Assembly (NCBI GenBank): GCA_003446315.1
Contig: DMBA01000074.1
Coordinates: 1 to 5,030 of the forward strand
Source of the DNA: Ruminococcus sp.
GTDB lineage: Bacteria > Bacillota > Clostridia > Oscillospirales > Ruminococcaceae
Direction: 5' to 3'
DNA length: 5,030 nt
Under the pieces are notes generated by a model. It was not told the origin of the DNA and made no database searches. It worked only from the letters and a program-made list of their open reading frames with translations. Position 1 is the first letter of the stretch; the number at the start of each line of letters is the position of its first letter. Below, in pieces: positions 1-5,030 of this stretch. The position numbers and the translations under genes were made by a program.

Positions 1-720
1 CTGCTGATGGGCAGAATCTCCGAGGTCTACAAATCCGGCAAGACCTATACCGAAAAAGAAAACCCGCTGCACCAGAATGATCTGGTCGTGGAATATATGA
101 AGGCAGCGGGCAAGAATCCTTATGAGCAGATCGACTTCTGGGGCATGTGCGCAAAGGCATATCACAAGAATATGAGCGGTTCGCCCGGATCGCTTTCCCC
201 GCAGGGTTATCTGTTCGTCAGCGAGTGGGGCTCCTGCCGTTATAATACCGCAGTCCAGCTCTGCATGCTGATCTACGATAAGTATAACAAGGGCGTGGAC
301 AAGGATTATGAGCAGAGCGACACAAAGGTGAAGGATTACGGCTTCACCGAGTGGGCAAAAGGTCAGATGGAATATATCCTTGGCAATAACGATATCGTTT
401 ATAAGGAAAAAGGCGGCAAAGAGCACGGCCCGCGCTGCTTCCTGACCGGCTTTGACGATCACTCCGCAGCATATCCGCATCACCGCGCATCTTCCGGTCT
501 GACCAAGTGTGAGGATCCCGATGAGCAGCTTTATGTGCTGTTCGGCGCTCTCTGCGGCGGCCCCACAGGACAGGATGAGCACAATGACCTGACCGGCGAC
601 TGGAGAGAAAACGAAGTCACCATCGACTATAACGCAGCCTGCCCGGGTGCAGCAGCAGCGCTGTATCTGGCATATAAGGATCAGTATCCGCAGTCCATCA
701 CACCGGATTTCCCGCCTGTC
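1..720 (+). other. GH9 catalytic domain, C-terminal half
   Basis: The second half of the (alpha/alpha)6 barrel is present. The histidine signature, FLTGFDD followed by YPHHR, is at about 439-486, with the two His codons at 478-483; this His-Arg region lines the substrate cleft in characterised GH9 enzymes. The second family signature runs from Asp 586-588 through Trp 601-603 to the predicted acid/base Glu at 613-615 and ends in the Asn-Ala at 631-636. It fits the published pattern except that the first aromatic position is His (580-582). All key residues visible here are intact, so the enzyme is expected to be active. The domain ends in TPDFPPV, resembling the start of the linker that packs against the catalytic domain in theme B enzymes. 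Confidence 0.95.
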
Positions 721-1605
721 AATGACGGCGGCAGAGCAAGCAAGGGCGGCGGCGGCGAAGACGGCGAAGGCGGTGCTTCCGGCACATGGGTCGAAGCATG
801 CGGCATTGACGACTTTACCGATACCGGCGCAGGCGTGACCAAAGTCTCCCTGATGGTCAAATCCACATCCGGCAAGACCCCGAAGAATCTCACCGTTCGT
901 TATTACATCGACACCACCGAGATCAGCGATTTCTCCAGGATCGAGTCTTCTATTCTGTACGATCAGGTTTCGGCAGAAGCGGCACCGGATAAGTGCACGA
1001 TCCAGCAGCCGAAGAAGTGGGACAAAGACAGCAAATATGCATATGTTGAGATGGATTGGGGCGATTATAACTTCCCGAACTGCGGCAAAAAGCTGCAATT
1101 CAAGGTCGGCTTCTATTACGGCGACAAGTGGGATCCGACCAATGACCCCAGCTATAAAGACCTGAAAATCTATAAGGAAGACGATGCGTTCTTCGGCACA
1201 GGCAATGAAGTCCGCACCGATAATATCTGCGTCTATTCGGACGGCGTGCTGATCGGCGGTATTGAACCGGACGGCACAAAGCCGGAAGTTTCTCAGCCGC
1301 AGAATCCCACCCCCACCACCACTTCGATCACGACCACGACTACGACTAAGACCACGACTACGACCACCACGACTGACCCGAAGATCGTCACTGAAAAGGG
1401 CATGCGCGGCGATGTCGATTGCAGCAAAGATGTTGATGTTTCGGATGCCGTTTTGCTGGCGCGGTTCCTTGCGGAAGACAGCGAAGCGACCGTCACCGAA
1501 ACCGGTATGCGCAATGCAGACTGCGACGGGATCGCAGGCGTGGACAGCAATGATGTAATTGCAATTCTCAAGCATATTGCACATATTGAATTGCTGGAAG
1601 ATTAA
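1..1605 (+). CDS. Dockerin-bearing GH9 endoglucanase with CBM3c-like module, 5'-truncated by window edge
   Basis: This is a secreted cellulase that hydrolyses beta-1,4-glucan and is built to be docked into a cellulosome. The reading frame is open from base 1 (two Leu codons precede the first ATG at 7), so the signal peptide and the N-terminal half of the catalytic domain, including the catalytic-base DAGD region, lie outside the window. What remains is about 534 residues: GH9 C-terminal half (1-720), Gly/Glu/Asp-rich segment (727-783), CBM3c-like module (784-1269), Thr-rich linker (1309-1377) and dockerin (1399-1602). The EWGSCRYNTA and QMEYILGNN segments, the YPHHR motif and the NEVTIDYNA acid/base motif are classic GH9. 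GH9 followed directly by CBM3c is the 'theme B' layout, known in other species for processive endoglucanases; processivity here is inferred. Arg codons are mostly CGC, CGT and AGA with hardly any CGG, unlike the genes downstream, which fits high expression. A terminator follows the stop codon. Confidence 0.96.
   Translation: MLMGRISEVYKSGKTYTEKENPLHQNDLVVEYMKAAGKNPYEQIDFWGMCAKAYHKNMSGSPGSLSPQGYLFVSEWGSCRYNTAVQLCMLIYDKYNKGVDKDYEQSDTKVKDYGFTEWAKGQMEYILGNNDIVYKEKGGKEHGPRCFLTGFDDHSAAYPHHRASSGLTKCEDPDEQLYVLFGALCGGPTGQDEHNDLTGDWRENEVTIDYNAACPGAAAALYLAYKDQYPQSITPDFPPVNDGGRASKGGGGEDGEGGASGTWVEACGIDDFTDTGAGVTKVSLMVKSTSGKTPKNLTVRYYIDTTEISDFSRIESSILYDQVSAEAAPDKCTIQQPKKWDKDSKYAYVEMDWGDYNFPNCGKKLQFKVGFYYGDKWDPTNDPSYKDLKIYKEDDAFFGTGNEVRTDNICVYSDGVLIGGIEPDGTKPEVSQPQNPTPTTTSITTTTTTKTTTTTTTTDPKIVTEKGMRGDVDCSKDVDVSDAVLLARFLAEDSEATVTETGMRNADCDGIAGVDSNDVIAILKHIAHIELLED
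727..783 (+). other. Gly- and acid-rich segment between GH9 and CBM3c-like module
   Basis: Nineteen residues with four consecutive Gly at 745-756, mixed with Glu, Asp, Ala, Ser and Lys. It directly follows the FPPV motif and directly precedes the CBM3c-like module. In characterised theme B enzymes this junction is usually short and packed against the catalytic domain; here it looks flexible. The DNA is a run of GGC codons. Confidence 0.8.
784..1269 (+). other. CBM3c-like module
   Basis: About 160 residues resembling family 3 carbohydrate-binding modules of subfamily c. The visible hallmarks in order are WVEACGID at the start, LTVRYYIDTTE in the middle, the YAYVEMDWGDYNF strand, KLQFKVGF, WDPTNDPSYKDL, and the closing TDNICVYSDGVLIGG with Glu-Pro (1216-1269). 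The last two correspond to the WDPSNDWSY and TPNIPVYDDGVLVWGNEP type blocks of known CBM3c modules. In that subfamily the module normally does not bind crystalline cellulose strongly but feeds a single chain to the GH9 cleft; that role is inferred here. Cys residues in the first and last strands are noticeable. Subfamily assignment rests on the position next to GH9 and on these motifs. Confidence 0.86.
1309..1377 (+). repeat. Thr-rich linker encoded by a low-complexity ACN-codon repeat
   Basis: Almost every codon is ACC, ACG or ACT, with Pro, Ser, Ile and Lys interruptions, ending before Asp-Pro-Lys at 1375-1383. A 14-base unit is repeated exactly at 1333-1346 and 1351-1364, a period of 18 bases or six codons. 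Thr-rich linkers are typical of ruminococcal cellulosomal enzymes and are probably O-glycosylated; here it joins the CBM3c-like module to the dockerin. Mixed Thr codons lessen, but do not remove, the chance of length change by slippage. Confidence 0.9.
1399..1602 (+). other. Type I dockerin, ruminococcal type
   Basis: A C-terminal dockerin of about 65 residues that binds Ca2+ and anchors the enzyme to a scaffoldin cohesin. There are two F-hand repeats. The first 12-residue loop is at 1411-1446, starting DVDC, with Asp at positions 1, 3, 9 and 12, followed by an AVLLARFLAED helix. The second loop is at 1519-1554, starting DCDG, again with Asp at 1, 3, 9 and 12, followed by a VIAILKHIAHI helix. 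The LLARFLAED and MRNAD segments are characteristic of Ruminococcus dockerins. Position 5 is Ser in loop 1 and Ile in loop 2, and neither loop has the usual Gly at position 6 (Lys and Ala). Recognition positions 10/11 are Val-Ser and Ser-Asn, so the two repeats differ. Confidence 0.95.
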
Positions 1606-1617
1606 CCGGTAACAAGG

Positions 1618-1660
1618 AGAGCCTGCTGCGGGAGTTTTGTTCCGGCAGCAGGCTTTTCAA
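1618..1660 (+). terminator. Rho-independent terminator after the cellulase gene
   Basis: A perfect 9-bp GC-rich stem pairs 1621-1629 with 1645-1653. It extends inward, after one G-G mismatch, by three further pairs (1631-1633 with 1641-1643) around a 7-base loop, and outward by an A-T pair. It is followed by TTTTCAATTT. It begins 15 bases after the TAA at 1603-1605. It should end the cellulase transcript and separate it from the three-gene block downstream. Confidence 0.9.
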
Positions 1661-1664
1661 TTTC

Positions 1665-1686
1665 AGAAAGGATGGTATAAGAGAGG
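1665..1686 (+). promoter_or_regulatory. Unusual ribosome binding region before the OYE-like gene
   Basis: AGAAAGGA at 1665-1672 matches the anti-Shine-Dalgarno sequence well but leaves 14 bases before the ATG at 1687, longer than the 7-base spacers of the next two genes. A second purine run, AGAGAGG, ends directly at the ATG, too close to work. The in-frame stop at 1678-1680 excludes an earlier start, so 1687 is the first possible ATG. The result suggests less than optimal initiation. A TATAAG at 1676-1681 has no -35 partner and is not called as a promoter. Confidence 0.55.
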
Positions 1687-2766
1687 ATGAAAAGCATTCA
1701 GGAATTACGCGAAGAAGCACAGGATATCGGGCTTTTTCTCCCGCTGATCGAAGAAACGGATGTGATCGGGACAAGTGAGACTGTGCACGGAAAACAGGTG
1801 CCCACAAGAGCCGTTCTGCTGATGCAGTCCGCAGCCGATGCCGACAGCAGCGGTGCCCCGACTGCGCAGACCGTCGCAAGATATCAGGATGCAGTGCGGC
1901 AGCAGCAATATGGCATTGTGATGCTCGAACCGGCAGCCATATCCGCAGAAGCACGCACCGCAGAGGGGCATCTTGCCCTGACAGCCGAAACAGCCGCTGC
2001 CTTTGCAGATCTGGTGCAGGCGGTGAAAACGGCATCTGCGGAAGCATTCGGCACGCAGCCGCTTGTGTTTGCATTGCTTGACCACGCAGGGCATCACGCG
2101 CTTGTGCCCTGTGCAATGGAGCATAATGAAACGCTCCCGACCGATGCGCCGCTGCTGACCGATATGGATTTGACAGAACTTGTCATCCGCTGCGGCAACG
2201 CTGCACAGGCAGCCGAAACAGCCGGCTTTGACGGAGCCGCACTCAATGCCGCAGACCGGAATCTCTTTGGCGAGAGCCTTGCCGCATTCCATCGGGAAGG
2301 CAAATTCGGCGGCGATTTTGATGACAGAACCCGCTTTGTCCGCGATTGCTATACCGCCATGAAAATGATGACGCACGATCTGCTGTTCTCGATCCGGCTG
2401 AGCCTGAGCGACGGCATTGCGCAGCCAAACGGCTGGGGCATGGCGTTTGAGGACGAATCTGCACCGGATCTCTATGAACCGGCATTGCTTCTGAAGATCC
2501 TGCGCACGCTCTATGATGTGCAGATCGTGGTCTGCTCGATCGGTATTCCGCATATTTCGTGGATGCTGGCAGCAGAACCGGAACCGGAGCTGATTGCAGT
2601 CAGCCGGCTTTGCACCTGCATTGCGATGCTGGACAGCGATATGCAGGAAAATCTTTATCTCGTGATGCCGCAGCAGATGACAGATGTGATCCCGTTTGAT
2701 GCGCTTGCATCCGGCATGATCGAAGGCGAATTTGCATCGTTTGCAGGCTTTCTGCCGCAGGCATAA
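1687..2766 (+). CDS. Divergent Old Yellow Enzyme-like (NADH:flavin oxidoreductase family) TIM-barrel protein
   Basis: A 359-residue cytoplasmic protein with the motif order of the OYE / NADH:flavin oxidoreductase family. Residues 40-90 align with the N-terminal FMN-side block (RAVLLMQSA, SGAPT, then YGIVMLEPAAISAEAR). Residues 126-136 align with the QLxHxGR block. AAQAAETAGFDGAAL at 172-186 matches the AKEAGFDGVEI helix-strand. KFGGDFDDRTRF at 206-217 matches YGGSLENRTRF, and SIRLSLSDGIAQPNGWG at 235-251 matches the strand with the FMN-binding Arg (here R237). The end, EFASFAGFLPQA, corresponds to the last barrel strand, and nothing follows it, so no Fe-S/NAD domain is present. Several catalytic positions differ: the Q of QLxH is Leu130, and the H/K-x-x-N/H-G-Y motif is N187, D190, N192. 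FMN binding or enoate reduction therefore cannot be assumed. It starts a probable operon, 27 bases before the next gene. Family membership is fairly sure; function is unknown. Confidence 0.82.
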   Translation: MKSIQELREEAQDIGLFLPLIEETDVIGTSETVHGKQVPTRAVLLMQSAADADSSGAPTAQTVARYQDAVRQQQYGIVMLEPAAISAEARTAEGHLALTAETAAAFADLVQAVKTASAEAFGTQPLVFALLDHAGHHALVPCAMEHNETLPTDAPLLTDMDLTELVIRCGNAAQAAETAGFDGAALNAADRNLFGESLAAFHREGKFGGDFDDRTRFVRDCYTAMKMMTHDLLFSIRLSLSDGIAQPNGWGMAFEDESAPDLYEPALLLKILRTLYDVQIVVCSIGIPHISWMLAAEPEPELIAVSRLCTCIAMLDSDMQENLYLVMPQQMTDVIPFDALASGMIEGEFASFAGFLPQA

Positions 2767-2780
2767 GAAACCGGACAGAG

Positions 2781-2786
2781 AGGGAG
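2781..2786 (+). promoter_or_regulatory. Ribosome binding site fixing the start of the Ntn-hydrolase gene
   Basis: AGGGAG within a longer purine run lies 7 bases before the ATG at 2794. It matters because it sets the second residue as Ser, the predicted nucleophile, and argues against the in-frame ATG at 2836. Confidence 0.8.
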
Positions 2787-2793
2787 AACATAC

Positions 2794-3519
2794 ATGTCGC
2801 TCATAATCACGGTTTATACCACAGAGGGCATCATCATGGCGAGTGACAGCCGTTCCTCGTATACGACCAGAACCGTCCGGGAAGACGGCGTGACGGAGAT
2901 CCTTTCCGGCGCACATGTCACAGACCACACGAACAAGACCTATCTGTGCAATGCGCATGTGGGGCTTTCGGCATGCGGGGATTCCTGTATCCGGCATGCA
3001 CCGCTTTCGGGCTATATCCGGCAGTTTGTTGCGGAACGGGCAACGCCGGAGAGCACAGTCTCCGATATCAGCAGAGCGCTGACGGATTATTTTCCGGCGC
3101 TGGATCCGAAGCTCGATACCAATTTTATTGTGGCAGGTTATGCAGCGGGCAGCCGGATGCCGGAAGTTTGCCGTGTTTATACGAAAGACCGCCGCATTGA
3201 CCGCATCGACACGCACAAACCGGGCGCGACATGGTCAGGGGAGTCCGATATCCTGAAACGGCTGCTTTTGCCGGTTTATCTGAAATCGAACGGGCAATAT
3301 AAGCCGCTGCCGAATCCGCAGATCAATTTTGATTATTTTACGCTGCCGGATGCGGTCGATTTTGCGAAATATGCGATCGAAGTGACTATGAAAACGATCG
3401 CATTTCAGAATCATCCGAAGAATGTCGGCGGTGCAGTCGATATTTTAGCGATCCAGCCGGAAGGTGCGTTCTGGGTCGCACGGAAGTCACTGACAGAAAA
3501 CGGGTATGCAGCCCCGTAA
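2794..3519 (+). CDS. Proteasome-beta-like Ntn-hydrolase with predicted N-terminal Ser nucleophile
   Basis: A 241-residue protein with no signal peptide or membrane segment that reads like a proteasome beta / HslV-type Ntn-hydrolase. Residues 2-20 (SLIITVYTTEGIIMASDSR) follow the first two strands of that fold. After Met removal, Ser is residue 1 and Asp (codon 2845-2847) is residue 17, the exact spacing of Thr1 and Asp17 in proteasome beta subunits. A Lys at codon 2935-2937 (mature residue 47), followed by TYLCNAHVGLSACGD, takes the place of Lys33 and the GxxAG strand, implying an insertion of about 14 residues. NFIVAGYAAG, the acidic-helix segment LPDAVDFAKYAIEVTM, and VGGAVDILAI near the C-terminus match later elements of the fold. 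Met aminopeptidase normally removes Met before Ser, and Ser is a known nucleophile in some Ntn-hydrolases, including B. subtilis ClpQ/CodW. It lacks the specific sequence of HslV and no HslU is present. The substrate is unknown. It lies between the OYE-like gene and rqcH with short gaps. Confidence 0.8.
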   Translation: MSLIITVYTTEGIIMASDSRSSYTTRTVREDGVTEILSGAHVTDHTNKTYLCNAHVGLSACGDSCIRHAPLSGYIRQFVAERATPESTVSDISRALTDYFPALDPKLDTNFIVAGYAAGSRMPEVCRVYTKDRRIDRIDTHKPGATWSGESDILKRLLLPVYLKSNGQYKPLPNPQINFDYFTLPDAVDFAKYAIEVTMKTIAFQNHPKNVGGAVDILAIQPEGAFWVARKSLTENGYAAP

Positions 3520-3576
3520 ACATCGCAGCAGACGGGCATGCACACCCGCAGCAAATCTCTTGAAAGGAGCCGAAAT

Positions 3577-5030
3577 ATGGCACTGGACGGTGCATTTCTG
3601 AGCTGTATCCGGCAGGAGCTGATGCAGCTCATCGGCACAAGAATCGACAAAATCTATCAGCCGGCACGCGATGAACTGGTGCTTTCCTTCCGCGGAAAGG
3701 GGGGCGCAGTCAAGGTGCTGTTCTCCGCCTCTGCGGATGCAGCCCGCGTGCATATTACGGGCACATCGCCTGAAAATCCGCCCAAACCGCCGATGTTCTG
3801 TATGCTGCTGCGCAAGCACATCAGCGGCGGCAAGCTGGAAGCGATCGAGCAGGACGGTCTGGAGCGCATTCTGCGGTTCCGGATCCGCGCCAATAATGAA
3901 ATGGGCGATTCGGTCGTATTAACGCTGGTTTGCGAGATCATGGGGCGTTTTTCCAATGTGATTTTAGTCAATGAGCACGGCAGGATCATCGACAGCCTGC
4001 GCAGAGTGGATGAGGAGATCTCCCGCGTCCGGCTGGTGCTGCCTGCAATGGAATACGCCGCGCCGCCGCGGGAAGACCGCATCTGCATGCCTGACTGCAC
4101 CGATGATATGATACGGGAACGGCTTGCCGCAGCACCGGCGATGTCGCTTTCCAAGGCGGTCATCAGGCTGTTTGAGGGCGTTTCCCCGATCGTTGCACGG
4201 GAATGGGAATATTATACCGGACACGGCGATGCAGTCACGCTGCCGCTGGATGCAGAACAGCTCAGCCGCTTTTTGTTTGCGATTCATCAGGCGCAGGAAG
4301 CGCTGCGCTCACCGGATGCGCGGCATTATACGATGCTGCGTACAAAAGAGGGACAGCTCAAAGATTTCTCTTATCTGCACATTGCGCAATATGGTGCGCT
4401 GATGATCTCCGCGGAGATGCCGACCGCCGGCGCATTGCTGGATGCATTTTTCGCCCAGCGCGACCACTTTATGCGGATGCATCAGCGTGCAAATGATCTG
4501 TTCCGGTTTCTGGTCAACACATCGGAGCGCATCAGCAAGCGAACCGCCAACCAGAAGCAGGAGCTGCTTGCGTGCGATGCGATGGAAGAAGACCGCAGAC
4601 GGGGCGATCTGATCTCCGCCAATTTATACCGGATTCAGCGCGGCGACCGCATCGCAAAGGTGGAAGACTTCTATGACGAAGCCTGCCCGACCGTTGAGAT
4701 CCCGCTGGATGTGCGTCTGACACCGGCGCAGAATGCACAGGCATACTATAAAAAGTATCGCAAAGCATGCAATGCACGCAAAAAACTTTCGGAGCTGATC
4801 GCAGCGGGCGAGCAGGAGCTGGAATATATTGACAGCGTTTTTGATGCGCTGACGCGGGCAGAATGTGAATCGGATCTCGCACAGCTCCGGCTGGAACTGA
4901 CCGAACAGGGCTATCTGCGTGCGAACCGGAAAGCGCCGAAGCCGCCGAAACCGATGCAGCCGCTGCATTTTCAGACGGCGGACGGCTTTGATATCTTTGT
5001 GGGCAGAAACAATAAGCAGAATGACCAGCT
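3577..5030 (+). CDS. rqcH: RqcH, NFACT-family ribosome quality control factor (FbpA-like), 3'-truncated by window edge
   Basis: RqcH binds the peptidyl-tRNA-obstructed 50S subunit and recruits tRNA-Ala to add C-terminal alanine tails that mark stalled nascent chains for degradation; older annotations call it a fibronectin-binding protein. The first 484 residues are visible of a family that is usually about 570-590. MALDGAFLSCIRQEL opens the NFACT-N domain, with PPKPPMFCMLLRKH at about 68-81, the L-E-R triplet at 95-97 and EIMGRFSN at 120-127. The HhH and coiled-coil region follows, with GDLISANLY from residue 343 and NAQAYYKKYRKA further on. The window ends in the NFACT-R motif DGFDIFVGRNNKQND. 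The E120-I121-M122 triplet corresponds to E121-I122-M123 of B. subtilis RqcH, and E96-R97 to its D97-R98, a conservative Asp-to-Glu change. AAAGGAG at 3563-3569 lies 7 bases before the ATG. The gene is 57 bases after the Ntn-hydrolase gene, with no terminator between. Confidence 0.95.
   Translation, partial: MALDGAFLSCIRQELMQLIGTRIDKIYQPARDELVLSFRGKGGAVKVLFSASADAARVHITGTSPENPPKPPMFCMLLRKHISGGKLEAIEQDGLERILRFRIRANNEMGDSVVLTLVCEIMGRFSNVILVNEHGRIIDSLRRVDEEISRVRLVLPAMEYAAPPREDRICMPDCTDDMIRERLAAAPAMSLSKAVIRLFEGVSPIVAREWEYYTGHGDAVTLPLDAEQLSRFLFAIHQAQEALRSPDARHYTMLRTKEGQLKDFSYLHIAQYGALMISAEMPTAGALLDAFFAQRDHFMRMHQRANDLFRFLVNTSERISKRTANQKQELLACDAMEEDRRRGDLISANLYRIQRGDRIAKVEDFYDEACPTVEIPLDVRLTPAQNAQAYYKKYRKACNARKKLSELIAAGEQELEYIDSVFDALTRAECESDLAQLRLELTEQGYLRANRKAPKPPKPMQPLHFQTADGFDIFVGRNNKQNDQ

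Noticed and set aside
1676..1681. TATAAG as a possible -10 box for the OYE-like gene
   Set aside because: No TTGACA-like box lies 16-18 bases upstream, where the terminator T-tract is, and the implied transcription start would fall at the ATG itself.
1568..2116. Minus-strand open frame of 182 codons covering the terminator region and the start of the OYE-like gene
   Set aside because: It runs through the terminator hairpin, has no family resemblance, and overlaps a supported gene.
1705..3216. A 503-codon open frame on the minus strand spanning the OYE-like gene and the start of the Ntn-hydrolase gene
   Set aside because: Its translation is rich in Cys, His and Arg with no recognisable motif. 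It crosses two well-supported sense genes and lacks a convincing ribosome binding site, so it is an antisense artefact of codon bias.
2794..3519. Calling the Ntn-hydrolase gene hslV/clpQ
   Set aside because: HslV proteins are shorter, begin with a TTI-type strand with an AGDGQ motif rather than ASDSR, and are normally beside hslU, which is absent here.
3520..3576. Possible hairpin (CGGG...CCCG) between the Ntn-hydrolase and rqcH genes as a terminator
   Set aside because: The stem is only about four base pairs and has no T-tract, so read-through into rqcH is expected.
3657..4163. Minus-strand open frame of 168 codons within rqcH
   Set aside because: Low-complexity Ser/Arg-rich translation, entirely opposite a clearly conserved NFACT-N domain.
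3577..5030. Extracellular fibronectin-binding adhesin
   Set aside because: The protein has no signal peptide and carries the full NFACT-N, coiled-coil and NFACT-R motif order, so the RqcH role is better supported than the old adhesin name.

Overview
The window looks like chromosomal DNA from a cellulosome-producing Ruminococcus-type Firmicute (Oscillospiraceae, in the range of R. champanellensis, R. albus or R. flavefaciens). The assignment rests on a secreted family 9 cellulase that ends in a Thr-rich linker and a type I dockerin of ruminococcal character, on the moderately GC-rich Firmicute-style DNA, on strong AGGAG-type ribosome binding sites, and on an RqcH/FbpA-type NFACT gene. The species is inferred, not proven.

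Layout, all on the + strand. (1) 1-1605: the 3' part of a GH9 cellulase gene whose start lies upstream of the window. Its parts in order are the C-terminal half of the GH9 catalytic domain, a Gly/acid-rich segment, a CBM3c-like module, a Thr linker and a dockerin. (2) 1606-1686: an intergenic gap holding a strong rho-independent terminator. (3) 1687-2766: a divergent Old Yellow Enzyme-like TIM-barrel protein in which several catalytic positions appear replaced. (4) 2794-3519: a proteasome-beta-like Ntn-hydrolase whose first residue after Met removal would be Ser. (5) 3577-5030: rqcH, the ribosome-associated quality control factor that adds alanine tails, cut off by the right window edge.

The cellulase is a self-contained extracellular function closed by its own terminator. 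The three genes after it are cytoplasmic (no signal peptides), lie 27 and 57 bases apart with no terminator between them, and probably form one transcript. No promoter is visible in the short space after the terminator.

The most interesting part is this second block. An uncharacterised proteasome-like hydrolase sits directly upstream of rqcH, which tags failed nascent chains for proteolysis, and both follow an OYE-fold protein that seems to have lost its normal chemistry. A functional link between them is a hypothesis from gene order only. No RNA genes, CRISPR arrays or mobile elements were seen.
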